NCBI GenBank assembly: GCA_037389465.1
Contig: JAZARR010000070.1
Span: forward strand, 1,702,501-1,766,500
DNA from: Baylisascaris procyonis
Taxonomy: Eukaryota > Nematoda > Chromadorea > Rhabditida > Ascarididae
DNA: 64,000 nt
Direction of reading: 5' to 3'
Shown: in pieces, positions 13,276-26,484 of the stretch
Layout: every line of letters starts with the position of its first letter
Numbering within the stretch: position 1 is the first letter of the stretch
Notes under the pieces: model-generated
Database searches by the model: none
The model's input: the letters and a program-made list of their open reading frames with translations, nothing else
Told to the model about the DNA's origin: nothing
Translations under genes and position numbers: made by a program

Positions 13276-15182
13276 TGTGACTGTGCTCTTGACTGTCAAA
13301 TTGTGGATGAGGCAATGTGTACGGTAGTTTTACGAAAAGACCGCCAATTCAATACAGCGACCTGAAACAAGTTTATTCACTCATACAAGGTAAAAGACGT
13401 TTATACGACAGCTCTTCAAGTTCACAACTTCGTTTCAAATATTTACAATGCAGCTTGATGAAAAAACTCTTCAATGACAATAACATCAATTTCTATTGCT
13501 ATTCATAACCATAGACGGACGGCATTTACAGTATGCTCTAGAGACTTAACCAACTGCATTTATAGGAAGCCGGTATAAAGTTATTTCAACAATGGCTTCA
13601 ACAAGTTATAAGAATAAGTCTTAACCACTCTAATAAAGCATTTCCTTTTTTTTGCTTATTTTTTCCACTAGCAACAGAGAGTTAGCGCCCATTGCTTAAC
13701 ACTAAAAATTTCTTCCGATGAATTCAGCAATTCTGAACTGTCAATATTTGTAATCCAATAATCAGATTTTGATGAGTCATTTCCCCCCATGATTTATTAA
13801 AAATTCTCATTCAGTATATTATAGGGGAGTATTACGATATGAAGAAGTGAATAATACTTCAATGAGGGCTTCGATGTGGAAGCTAGATAAAACGAAGGCA
13901 AGTAAGTGTTTCATTAGAAACTCATACTACACCTATGAAGGTTCTTAGTAATAGCCAAATGCAATGTATGCTAGACAGGCATTCCGATCCGCTTTTATAA
14001 ATACCACCCATGTGGTATTTAATAGAATTCTTTAGCTAAGATAAACATTTGTTGCTTTGAGATCATGCGCATTGCATATTGTAGAACCCCTTTCAGTCAG
14101 CAAACAATCATCAATCAACAAAGTTCAGATCATGTTTAAGCGATCACAGATCAAATGTACATACTTTGATGTGATCACATAGTTCATAATCAGGTAATCG
14201 TTAATCTCACCATATTCTTCGATATTACTCGTATTTCCCTCTCTGCAGAATATTACCCTCCGAAAGATTAACTATTCTTGAGGTATTTTGATGAGATTTT
14301 CAAGGTACATGGTAATCGTTACCAATATTCGGTGATGCACGCTATTGACATTCAATAGCATATGCTATGCAACAGTGAAAATAGCGAATTCTAACGTTAA
14401 AAATATTAGTAGTGCTTCTTTACTGAATAAATAAGACTTCAACATCCGATCATTGAAAAACTTTTGCGCAATATCCGAAACGTGCGGGTGAGAACGATTG
14501 CTTAGAAGCGGGTCAACCAATTATGAGGAGTGTTGACGCAGTTTTTGATGCAACTGGATTCTTCTAATTTTTGTTATATATAATGCACGCTAAAGCTAAT
14601 GTTATATCTCCTGCTGCATATTGCACGTCATATATAATATTTATTTGGATCACATTTTATTGTATATATTAGTAGTTCGTTTCATTAGTTTATAGATCTT
14701 CACGGTCGATCCATATCAACTCATAATCTAAAGAAAACGCTCGTCACTTTACATACTAATGAATACTTGTAATTGAGTAGGCGACAATAAATGTGACCAT
14801 CGTATCAATCGTTTTTTAATACATTTACAAGTAAGTACTCATTATCAATTGCACTTTATTGAATATAATTTCCTACACGTGATCATCGTAACTATTCTTG
14901 AGTTCCATAGCAAATAGAATCCAGAAGAGTGAAATAGCCAATCAATCCTCAATAGAAGAAACGCATATGTGACATGTTTCCGAGTCAATATTTGTGCAAT
15001 TTGATCAAAGAAAAAATTTTTCCTTTATCAATACGTTCGCGTGCCTCACGAGATAATATGTACAAGTATTCACAAATGCAAAACGATAAATATGCAAAAG
15101 AAATTGCCAACGTAATATTCATTCAAAAGTATTGTATCTACACAAAAAAAAAAAAAAATTCTACTACTGAATAAACATTGCA
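13276..15182. other. HMIT upstream region, no gene seen
   Basis: This 1.9 kb of AT-rich DNA lies upstream of the transporter start. I found no exon on either strand that combines an open frame with usable splice sites. The transporter promoter should lie here, but no motif stands out. Confidence 0.5.
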
Positions 15183-15410
15183 TTACACTTGATAGTACAC
15201 AGAAAACGATGATCTTCTTAGGTATTTATAATCGATTACTTGATGTTCATGAAGTTTGGTAGCGTGATCTTGAGTTTTGGTAGTTCCTTGTACTGGAGGC
15301 GATTTAATAATAATACTCGCTAGGATAGATATTAAAAATCCAACGGCAAAGTCAAATGAGCAATCACCATATGCGCTTCGTGCTCCCCTCGCCAAAGCTG
15401 CCAGTTTCAT
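15183..15410 (-). CDS. Possible small single-span membrane protein, 75 aa
   Basis: An open frame from ATG 15410 to a TAA at 15183 gives 75 residues. It runs from MKLAALARGARSAYG through a hydrophobic segment (about residues 20-38, FAVGFLISILASIII) to a polar, basic tail ending in SSFSVYYQV. The ATG lies five bases after a TGCTGACAG acceptor-like site. That would suit nematode spliced-leader trans-splicing of a single-exon mRNA, or make this the last exon of a larger gene. Codon use looks coding (mixed third positions, higher GC than the flanks). A donor-like ATGCAACG/GTACGT at about 15580 on the same strand does not fit in phase. I do not recognise a family; no function is claimed. Confidence 0.4.
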   Translation of the reverse strand: MKLAALARGARSAYGDCSFDFAVGFLISILASIIIKSPPVQGTTKTQDHATKLHEHQVIDYKYLRRSSFSVYYQV

Positions 15411-15716
15411 AAGAGCTGTCAGCAAATCATGAGCATGGTGAATAACATTCTGATATTTTAATTAAATTGATAGTTTGCGTAAATCTGCTAGAAAGGATTC
15501 GTTTATAGTAATCCATCAGGCGTGAAATGGAAAACCCGATATAAAATTGCACATAATTTCTGCAATCTCACGTACCGTTGCATCTTTAGAGGTTAATCAC
15601 AAATGTGAAAAATGATAGGAGATCAGTATACGATGTATCAAAAAGTTTAATCAACAAGTTTTATGGTTGCAACTTTGCTGCTTTCCCGATCTGGAGATGC
15701 CGAACAGACAAAAAGA

Positions 15717-15740
15717 TACACACACACACACACACACACA
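15717..15740. repeat. (CA)n microsatellite
   Basis: An uninterrupted AC dinucleotide tract of about 12 units in an otherwise unannotated stretch. ORFs that run across it in other frames are low-complexity artefacts. Confidence 0.95.
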
Positions 15741-16557
15741 TAAATGCGCACAGGCAAGATGCCACCATAACAAACCTTCTAAAGTAACTTTGTAAAAGAG
15801 CGCAAAAAGCGTGCTTCCGGTTTAATCGACTTTTTTCTTCTCTCCGTTTTTCAGGAATACTCTTCTTCAAAAATACGCGTCCATATAGAATTCAGACGTT
15901 ACGCACAACATAAATTATTCAGTAGCACAGCGCAAACATAAAATAAACCTGCGTGCTTTATTTGTGATAGTGAATAAAATTACTGAATTCCGCTTTTCTA
16001 AGAGATCGAAATAAATTGCTCCAATAGGCTTATATACACATACACAATACTGGCATATAGATGAAAAAATTTTATATTGAGAGATATGAATCGCCATTAC
16101 ATATTGGGAAATAATAAAATGATTCTGTCGATTAATCGTTTGTTGTTTATTGGCGATTAACCGATTCATCGTTGCGTATATGTCGTCACATCTTTTCCTA
16201 TTTTTGAAAGTTGTAAATCCGTTTTCATCACAACAGATTTTCATATGATTTTTGATGTTTATGTCTATTTAAACCGTCGTTAGTGATTAGAGCTTCCAAA
16301 AATATATGACAATCCCGCAAATGGAAATACGCTCCATAGTATCCATGAAATTAGAAGTGACTAGGAGAATTTCTCTCAAAGTGAGAAATCCTTTTTTGGA
16401 CTTGAGAAAAATGCAAGATGAGATAATACTACAGTATCACCCATAGTAGACGTAAAGCAATTCAAATTGAAACAATTGAATTATTCTAAATGAATCTTGT
16501 TTTATGCAATCGTGCAGAAAATCGAGAAGTATTTTGCATCGTGGTATCACTTCCAGT
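15741..16557. other. AT-rich stretch, no gene seen
   Basis: About 0.8 kb between the CA tract and the inverted-repeat element. Both strands have ORFs no longer than expected by chance. No splice-supported exon, RNA gene or repeat was found. Confidence 0.5.
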
Positions 16558-16890
16558 GTATATAGGTATTGTACCCATTATATGCAAAGTACTGCAAAGT
16601 GCAGAAGCATCCACTGGAAACGCTATTAGGATCAAGGAACTCCTTCAAAGAACGAGCCCAGGTGCACGAAGAGAGCAAAGAACGTCTACTCTTTTCATGG
16701 AGGTGTCCTTCTTTGGTGCTCGTGCACTACATCTCAGAAGACCTAAAAAAATTTTTTTGAATTTCTGATTTCCTTTTCGGATTCTGAAAGCTATCACTAA
16801 ACAATGCGTACTCAACGACACAAGAAATAAGCGATCACTAAAGCTGAGGCCGAGTGAGATCTAGTTTTAATGGGTACAATACCTATATAC
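16558..16890. mobile_element. 333-bp element with perfect 23-bp terminal inverted repeats (MITE-like)
   Basis: The left end 16558-16580 (GTATATAGGTATTGTACCCA followed by TTA) is exactly reverse-complementary over 23 bases to the right end 16868-16890. The interior is GC-richer than its flanks and partly self-complementary: an AAAGAACGAG...GTGCACGA stretch at about 16656-16682 faces TTCTTTGGTGCTCGTGCAC at about 16710-16728. Both outer ends carry TA, so a TA target-site duplication of Tc1/mariner type is possible but cannot be told from the TIR itself. It has no transposase, so a non-autonomous DNA transposon is the simplest reading. A 92-codon ORF starting at 16490 runs into it and is probably chance. 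Confidence 0.6.
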
Positions 16891-19800
16891 CTGTTGCATG
16901 AACACACGTACATGGTTAATCATGTCAATGACGTCATCTGTTATTGATGTGATGTGTGGGGCCTTTTTACACGTGCAATATAAGCTATTGTAACAACTCG
17001 AAATTATCGAGGGCAAAAAGTATAATGCTGCAGGTAATTGTACATCACTGCTTGTTATCGCACAAATTGATAGAGATTAGTGAAACAGTTATTACTGTTC
17101 GTTAGGCGTTGAAAGCAGAAAAAAAAACATTCTACTTACACGATCCGAGGCAATATGCGATGAACATGAGGTCATTTTAGAGATAATACAAATAGAGAGA
17201 TCAATTTATGCATGCCGTGTGAATCTAATTAGTGCGGAAGCAAAATGTTGAAGAGAAGGTGCTTAAGAAGAAGATTTTGCGATGTTTGAAAACTTTTTTT
17301 GTAGGGAAGAGAATAAACAAGTGCCGAAAAATATTTGCTTTGAAAAAAGACCAATTCTCTGTAAATTTGATGACTATAGCAATTTAGAGTTAGAAAATCA
17401 AATGCTGTCACAATTATTCAATGTTGTAATATTTAAGCTACCGTACAGAAGAAGATAATTATAAAAAGAAAGCTTCTCTAGAACAGTTCAACAAATTCGC
17501 AAAACAAGCAATTCATGCACAAATCATCTAAGAGGAATGCAGCAAAAAAAGGTGTAACGATCCTAAAAATAGACCGTCAAAAAATTCAAAAAAAAAAAAC
17601 GATAAAAAATTCGGCATAGTTTTTGCACCTTATATTCTGAAATCGTACCTTAGCGATATAGAATGGTTTATGGTTGAAACTCAGCTATATGATACTCGTT
17701 CTAATTGCCATTTGTCAGTGCTTAACAACTCGAAGGATGTAGGAATCAAATTTCCATCACGCAATAATGCAATTCATGATGCATATCTCTAATGAGAAAA
17801 CTGATCTAACAAACTTTTATTACTATTACTTTTACTTATCGCTCTTAAATAGCAACCTTATTAAAACTCAAACAAAGTTTATTTAAACCATGCACAAAAT
17901 TGGCCTCCATATTTGTTTTCCATATTTGAAACAATTCTTTGTTATTTTCCATATTTGAAACATATTTGAAACTTAGCTGATAACAGTTATCAGCTATGTA
18001 ATAAAATTACAATTCGCTCCAAATGGTGTTTGTCTGTTTAAAAAAATTGTGGGATAGAATACATTATGAATAAACTTACTCATATGTGCATTCTGAAGCA
18101 CTCTAAAATCATTGATGAAGCTAAAAACTGTATAAATTTGAGTATATTTCTATTGTTTGCCTGCGAAATTTTTTCTTCGAAAATTACCTTTAATACATTT
18201 CATATGGTGGGTTTCTTGATGTTTAGGATCAGATCTGATGTATGAATAATCATCAGTAGTCAAACAATTCCCTTAGTCTTTGATGAAAGATCAAAGAACT
18301 GCGCGGAAAATGCCTCTTATTTGAATGGAAATAAGCAGGATCTCAATAAAGGAGAGAAAAGTGTCCCATTGCACCCTAGCATATATATACTCAACAACCG
18401 TAAATATGGAATGCTTTGCAGTGCTGCAGAGTGAAGCACGTAGAATTTAACTCTTCCGCATTAAACGAATAGGAAAATTGCCAATCATCCACTGTGATAA
18501 ATATTCGTTCTATCGTATGAATAGATGGAAAGAATAGTTATTTTGAACTTATGGTAATGCAATAATTGTGAGGATAAACGCTGATATAATAGAGAGAATT
18601 ATAAAACAAAATCATCATTCGACTAGTAATCTATTTGCTTTAGCAACGAATATTCTATGTCTACAATAGCATAAATTCAATTATAAGACGATTTCAACGA
18701 CAATAATATTCACTTAAAGATAAGCTGAGTAAAAGTGCAAAAATAAACGACAATAAATGAACACAAACAATGAATCCACGAATAATATTTTAGTGTCGTA
18801 GCACACGATAAGAAACTTTATCACTGAGAAACGACACATTTACGAATAAAAACCCAAAAGTAGTTCCAGTGCAAAATATGTCAAGAATTTAAGCATTCTT
18901 CATGAACTTGATCTGCAATCGATGTTGCACTCATTCTATTCACCATAGAGATCAGCAAAATATTATCAACTATATACTATAGTAAAGAGGCGCCAATATA
19001 TAAATGCAAATTGCATATGCATTATTAAGAGAATTGAATATGCAAAAATAAAAATCATTCGTAAATTATGAATATCGATTAATCGAGCTAAGCGTACGCA
19101 AACGAGAAACACAAAAACCTTCGTTGTACTATCCTGAAATGTTTCGATATTTCTTGATGCTCATTGAAGGGACGCCATAAAATTGCATAAAACTGCAATG
19201 CACTAAGGCGCATCCGATATATCCAATCAACTCTCCCAAGATGTACTTTCAATACGCCCACCTTGGACTATTTATTTACGCAAAAAAAAAACTCATGCTA
19301 ATGCTTAAACTATAGAAGCGGGCGAAAACGATTCGTTAAAAAAAGTCGATTTTTCCATTCTTAATTCCCTTTGAATTTGCGATGAGAATTGCGGAGTTTG
19401 TTGAGGGAACGATCAAAAGATTTACTTATAGAGTAGACTAAATTGCATTTCTTAAATTGTATTACTCTCCGTTAGTTCATACATGCAACACTATCGGTTG
19501 TAACGAGGCGACGAGAATATATGCGTTGAGTTGTTGTTAAAGGATGAGGCAAACATACGCGTTCAGATTCACTTCAAAAAAAAAAAAACTCAGATCAATT
19601 GTGCCACCAATAATATTCTAATGAAGTAACAATCCGAAAGCAAAAATGAACACTAGCAAATTTAGTGACCACGAAATTCGAAGGAATTTAGCAAAAATAT
19701 CGAAGCAATTTCAGAAATTGCGGATAATTGCGATGTGAAATGGCACAGAAGTGAACCAAAGTTTTTCTTTTATGAACTAGATGAAGTTCAATCTAAGCAG

Positions 19801-22800
19801 TGGTGTAAAAAAAATAACTGAGAATGAGGTATTGCTTAGTGAACGTTCTGTTTAGATGATAGAATTTCCGTATTTCAGAAAAATCAACGCTGAGTGAATG
19901 TAACAATTCAAGCAATGCAAATATTTAGTGCATGAAAATGAAAATCACGCTAATAGGATATAAAGTACACTCAGAATTAGAAAAAAAAAATTCTCCTAAA
20001 AATTTACAGTGAAAAGAATTTCTCGTCAAAATGTAAAGTTATGCGCTCAAATATCTCTCTTATTTAAATATACTCTGGATTGAATTTATATGTAATACCA
20101 TGACATTTCAAGAAATATTATTGAAAATTTCCCAGAGTTTAAATAGAAATAAAATTTTATTGACAACATTGGGTGTTATATATGAGAATTGTTTTCTGAT
20201 GCATAAACTCTCCCTTGTAGGAAGAACGTTTAGCGTAGCGATCACCGAGGATTAACGGAATTCAACACTCCACGTGGTTGTCAATTGGTGAATTGATTAT
20301 TGATTCCTAATTTTTCAGTTAAAAACTCTCCCTGTAATGTTACTTTATAGAATGACTTACTACAATCAATTCGCATCAGAGTTAAACAGTTGAAGTAACA
20401 ATGAACGAGAAACGAATTTTATAAATATGCTTCATTCTTACAACACAAACTTCACAATGCTAAGTTATGGCGCGAACACTCAACAATTACTACAAATGAA
20501 CTCTTTTCATCATTATAAAGCAACGGCAATAATACACTGCGATGAGCGAAAGGTATTTCCCATCGTATGTGTTCGATGGGATCAAAACAGGAAATGAGAG
20601 CATTTGGCGTTATCATGCCTATGTTTCGAATTCAACGCAATAATTTTTGAATATTTTAAGGAACGGTTTAGTGCTACTCTATCAAAGCAATCAATAAATG
20701 TGATTCAACCAACAAGTGAATCATAGTTTCTGTTTTCATTATGCTAGTGCCGCTCTTAAATCCTATACTTAAATATAGTGTATGAGATACAATAAGTAAA
20801 ACGACGCATATGCATATGACAACAAATACCGTCTTCATGAATGAAACCGGAAATTGTTTGAAATAATCCGTAGCCTTAAGCGAAGTTTCTCTAGAAGAGG
20901 CAAAACCTCTACTTTAGAGTCGGACAGTGGATGGCAACATTTCAAAATATTTTCTCATCATTCAGAGTAAAGTTTAAGTTGAATACAATTGAAGAGTATT
21001 GAAATAGAGGGGAACATTAGATTGACATCTTTTGATGAGCGAATATAATTTATATAATTTCGACTCGAATGAAACCTTTAAGTTTATTTTCATGATGCGT
21101 TCACGCGTGAGTATGATTCATTTTAAAATTGCCGACTGGAATATCACTGCAACAACCATATATAGCTTTTTTTTTTCAGTAATGCACAACTATGACTGCA
21201 CCAGAGAAAATGGAATAACACCTAAAAAAGGAAAAATCTCATGAATAAAATGAAGCATTGAAATGAGATGATTTCAATTCAACCAGTTTTATGCCTTTAT
21301 GTTCTACAATAGCCACGAATAACATTAAGCAAGCGTGTGGAAAGGCTAACAACTTTTAGATATTACAATGCTTATTGTTGCTTTAGCCAAAGATTGAAGC
21401 AATCGTTAGCGGTATTCCTTTTCTTGTTCACTTCTTTCCGCACCATATGCTTTCAGAAAATCTTTGTGGAACTCCCTTTCAGTACATTTCTTTTCACACG
21501 ACACTCTTTCAAATATACTTATTTATTAAAACAGAGAATAGTACGAAATATTCGCACAAAATTTCACACAAATTAACTCATATTAAACTCATCTCTTCGC
21601 ATAATCAGGTCTGATTATCATTTATTATGTATAAATAATGCATGCATCCAGGAAACATTGGAAAACAATATAAACAATATAGAAACTTGGAAAAATTCAA
21701 AAACACCGAATTTCAAAGAGAAGTTTTGCAATGATCGCACAACATAGGCAATTAGAACGATGTCACTAAATTTTTTCTTAATTCAAAATATTTTCTCACT
21801 AAATTTTCCAAATAATCAAATAGAATAAGATTGAAGAGGGTGCACAATGTGTGTAAATTTTAGTTGTATTCATATGAATGATAAAGAATGAGTAGTTTAT
21901 GTATAGCACGTTCTTAACCACGTTGCGCTCAGTTAAAATGCGATAGAACTTCCACATCTGATCTAAAAATATAGCCTGAGGTATGAATAACATTTCAATC
22001 TAAATATCGTAGTGGTCAATGTGTGAATTAATGATCATTTCTGTCAAAATTTATCGACAAAGAAGTGGTTGCCATGTAAAGGTATAGTGTGTATAATCAG
22101 TGTGCAAACAAGATCAGTGTTCAAAAAAGCGTTCCAGAGATTCGACATATGGATGCCCTCAATGATCTGAAATTTCATCTCATGGAAGAGGGTTCAATGA
22201 TTTCAAAACCTCTATGCATTTGATTTTCATAGTACTCCTTATAGTATCAGAACGATTCTTAGAGGGATTGTTTGCGAATCTCTGATGCAAGAAATATTTG
22301 CATGTGCAGATATTTTAAGCGGAAGTTTACGCATAGGATGTTCACAGTGTTCAAACTTCCCAAACACAACATATCGATTTTCCTCCTTCCTAATATCATT
22401 AACAGCAATCTTTGTAGAAAAAATGGGAAAATTTTTGAGGAAAATTTCTGGCGAAAGGCTATCCGGAAGTCCACAACCAATGGTCAAAACTTCTTATTCT
22501 CGCCATACATTAAGTTGCCACTTCAGGCGCTATTTTTTAACGCTGAAAGGAATTTGATTCAATTGAACGAATGTCCCACAATAAATTCATGACTGTATTC
22601 TGCAACGTTCAACACGGTTGCAACAAACCAGTTACACATTTCATACGACAAGAATGACACATCGTTATTGTGTGCAGTATTCAAGTAAAAAAATTTATTC
22701 ACCGAGAAGCATAAAAGAAGCAAAAAAAATTTATTTGGTTAAATTACTGCGAAAAGATTTTATTTTAGAGAGCACAGTTGAAGCTATTAACTGTTCTTTC

Positions 22801-24837
22801 ATAATCTTCCCGTACTTTGCAGAAGAAATATCCGATTAGAATTGAAAAAAAAAATGTATCTGAAAAATTTAAATTTTATTTGTTTTACAAATTGACTATA
22901 TACTATTTATAATTATATGGAAAGTGAATGAATTCGATATTAATGAGTTGAAAAACCAATAGAACTATCCATGAGCGTGGAATTTATAGTCTATAGCTTC
23001 CTCACTTAAAAGTTCGATAGTTTCTAGAAACTGCATTTCTGTATATAAGAATGCTTTGTTGCATTATAGCCCCCTCAACGCGAATGATCTACTGCATTGT
23101 GTATATATGCATATATTTACACATACACTTATGTCTACGCAGTAATGCAAAACGCATCTTTTATAGGGGTTCAAAATAGAGCTATCGAATGCGATCTTCG
23201 AGTGAACAATGCAGAAAAACACAAGAAGAGTAGTTAAAGCATGCACCACAATCGTCGCATTTTGCACAACATTCTTCGTCAACTATATCATCAGCTCTAA
23301 CAGTCATTTACTCACCATTGTGGCTTAGTGTTTGCATTTCTAAGAAGCACTCATTTGACTACTGTGTTGTGCATCAATGCACATAACGGTTTCTATACTT
23401 CTTTGATTGTCACCTACTATTTCATCATATAAGTTTATGTAACTTGTAATATGACTTGTGCATCTATCTATCGAATAGTCTCAAACGGTGAGCTGATGCA
23501 TTCACAGAAATGAAATTCGATATTGCGATTGCCGGCCCCAAGTGAAAAAAGCGACATCAGTATTTTCAGTGTCCATTCTCTTTCCTTCTCGCAGAAGATT
23601 TTATTCCTACTATTTCTTCTCCCATCTCGTTTTTTTTCTACATGAAAGCTGCCCTATTATCTCAAATTCATGGTCTTGCCCGAATCTTTCTCCTATCACA
23701 TCTGTGCATGCTGAGTGCCTTTCAGCAATTTAGACAAGATCGAGCAGTAGTTCTATCCACATTTGGCACATAATTTTTACAGAATCGAATGAACTAGGCG
23801 TCGATCAAATGAATTGGAAGAGTGGCATCACACTTTAACTTTTATATCTTCAGTTGACGTTGACGCATAGCTGCTGGTCATAGACGTGTGTTGAAAAGGT
23901 TCCAATATGTGTGCGTTTTACAATGTGTGCGAGAGGTTTTTCGATAGTTTTCGTGCTCAACGGTTTGCCGACCGTTTGTGCTAAGCCGTTGTAAGGGTAC
24001 TTCGATCCATGAGTACTTTGATGAGGAAAACAATTCCACTTTGGTAAATGGTCTTGATCTAGTCGGATTTCCAATTCTGAATCTAACCAAATGCTGAGGT
24101 ATCTGGTTAACGAGAGTTTGAGCGCTTCGTGGATTGGAGGCTGTTTGCTTTGTATAGGCAGAAAATAAGACCTCTGCGCCCTTAGATGTTCGAGTCTCCT
24201 AGTATTAGCAGCTAGCTTTTTTTAGAATATATGGAGCTAACATGCAGCCGCAATTCGATCAGTGAAGTTTCCTTCAGTGATTTATTTAGCTGATTATGTG
24301 AGCTGTTTCTCCAACTATACCATTTAAGGTGAAAAGTTAAGATGCGGCCATTGCCCATTCAAATTCAGTCGTTCCTGAAACTTTCTGCCAATAAGAACAC
24401 CTAATTTATCTGTGAGCATGTCCCTTTCTCCCTCTCTCCCATTGAATTTCCAGGAATTTTTCAGCTCACTTTCATTGACAGTTGAAAGGTGCCTGAGGTT
24501 TTTTTTTTGCATTGTTAGTAGACGGTTGAAGGAAAACGTGATTAGGAATATCCGTTTCAATTTATGGTTTTAAGACTACTTAGGCTTTGACATTTTGTGT
24601 CTTCAGATGAATTTATTACAAGCATCATTCTGTTCTCTTCTTGGAGGTTTTAAGATGTGAATTGAAAGCATTTGTTTCATTTCAATGCTCCGCTCCAATG
24701 CATGCTAATCTTTCCCGTATCCTGCTGTATCACTCGCTGCAAACAACAACTAACCGCTTTTATAAGCGTACTACAGATAGTAGTATAGGACTAGTAAAGG
24801 GACTAAGCGATCGTTTACTATAACAGCGACTATAAGC
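16891..24837. other. 8-kb gene-poor stretch
   Basis: Most of this span is featureless AT-rich DNA (A-runs, short imperfect repeats). Two patches look weakly coding, with higher GC. At 22239-22487 (minus) there is an 82-codon frame containing FGKFEHCEHPMRKLP. At 23850-24560 (minus) there are three broken frames, such as one containing RLDQDHLPKWNCFPHQ. Neither has clean flanking splice sites, and both carry open alternative frames on the other strand. They could be decayed transposon ORFs. I cannot assign them and do not call them genes. Confidence 0.45.
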
Positions 24838-26004
24838 ATTTCATAGTAGAGACATAATTTGCAGTGCGAAAGGTAATATAAAAGTTATTTTAGAAACTGC
24901 TTTAGAAGGCATAGAAATACGGTTAGAACTAATTTTTTTTTCTTCATTTGCTGTTTGTGTTTCTAGTTATCAAATTATTTAACAAATGTGTTGGGGCAGC
25001 CAAGCTCGTAATTTTTTTCCAATATTCCTCATCGAGTTCAATAAGTTGATTATACGCAATACCTCTTGAATGAGCATTCATTTAATATCGGTTTCTTCAC
25101 CATGCTTTATTGCGAAGACGAGTGCAAAGTGCTCAGTATTAACACAAGCGTAGCGACCGAAGAAAAGAAATTACAAGAAATGCGAACGACTATTAAGCAA
25201 CACGCTTATATAGGGTTGACGATGTGGAAATACAAAGTGCAAGCTTTTCACGTTCGTTTATTCGGTGTCTGTCTTCTCGCCATTCATTGGTTGTAGCACC
25301 TCACACGTCCATTCATTGGTTTTGATGAGCATACTCCATTCAACGTCACGTCACTCGCGCATTCATCCTTTACTGCATATCACCTTGCCAGTTGAATAAT
25401 GCCTCTTTCGTCGCTTTCCCGACTATCGGATCGGAACGGTTACTTTTATTTGTTTCATATTGACTTTGATATGAAGATTGCTAACGGTATTTCTTTTTCA
25501 CTACAAATAATTTACGAAATCCCTCGCCATGCGAGATGTGAGTAGGAAATGTCAAAAGTGTTGCCGCATGAAATGTTGCATTTACGTAAAATTGTATGAT
25601 GATTTTGAACGTTTCGTGCAGCTGAAATGTCTCCAGTTTGATGATGCGATAAATTGCACACCTCGAATGTGACTTATTTGAGCAGCTGCTATTTGTTCAC
25701 TCTGGAAACCGTGAAAGATCAGAAATCTCTTTCCACCTGTTCATCACGCTGGAAGTTTGTCGCGCTTCTATTTTGGATTCTTAATGGTTGATCAGCATAT
25801 TTATTTAATCTCAAAGCACTATAGCAAATTTCTTAATAGTGTAAAGAAAAATGTAAATTGTGTTCGGTTCACGAATGTTCTCCTCTTTCATATGCTTTCC
25901 TGTTTGGCACCTTGTTGTCCTGTTGATACCTTTGCATGAAAAACAGAACAAAATGATACAGAAATAAGAACACAGTTTCCTTGTTTAGAGCTTGAACGAT
26001 ATGC

Positions 26005-26006
<2 letters not shown>

Positions 26007-26044
<38 letters not shown>
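26007..26044. repeat. (TA)n microsatellite in unit A
   Basis: An uninterrupted TA tract of about 18 units. It is absent at the matching position of unit B (about 33030), so it expanded after the duplication. Confidence 0.95.
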
Positions 26045-26047
<3 letters not shown>

Positions 26048-26440
26048 GAGATGAGCATAATTTCGGCACTCGTTTTTTGTATCTATCATGCTGTAAGATC
26101 AGATCTTTAGTACCGCTATGATCATTGCGTTTTTCCATATTCATTCGATGGATCATGGATGCTGGATTCTCTAAAATTATATAGGAGGACTTGTGTATTG
26201 CCACGAACCAACTCTGTATCGTATTTAATAGCCAAAAAAGAGAGATATCGTTTGGTCGTGGAAGCTGCACCCTGCCCCTTTACCATCAATTCATCGCAAC
26301 TCAGCATTGTAAATGCAATATTTGCTCTGAGAGCTATCTCCACCAAAATTTCGCTTATGTTATCTAAAAAAAAAAGAGAATTAAAGCGTAACCATAATTC
26401 ATAGTTGTTTATTCATCTGTATTAGGTGTTCCAAATGAAA

Positions 26441-26448
26441 TATAAAAG
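26441..26448 (+). promoter_or_regulatory. TATA box of mucin gene A
   Basis: TATAAAAG lies 37 bases before the ATG at 26485. The same box, spacing and following GAGCA-CTA-ATGTTGAATTG context occur before the paralogue at 33407. The block from the box to the ATG is better kept than the DNA further upstream. A start about 30 bases downstream would leave a 5' UTR of roughly 10-15 nt. Confidence 0.6.
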
Positions 26449-26484
26449 AGCAACTAAATGTTGAATTGTATCAAAAACCTCAAA

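Noticed and set aside
16490..16768. 92-codon ORF overlapping the inverted-repeat element
   Set aside because: No splice support, no recognisable domain, and it runs across a TIR. Probably chance in the GC-richer interior.
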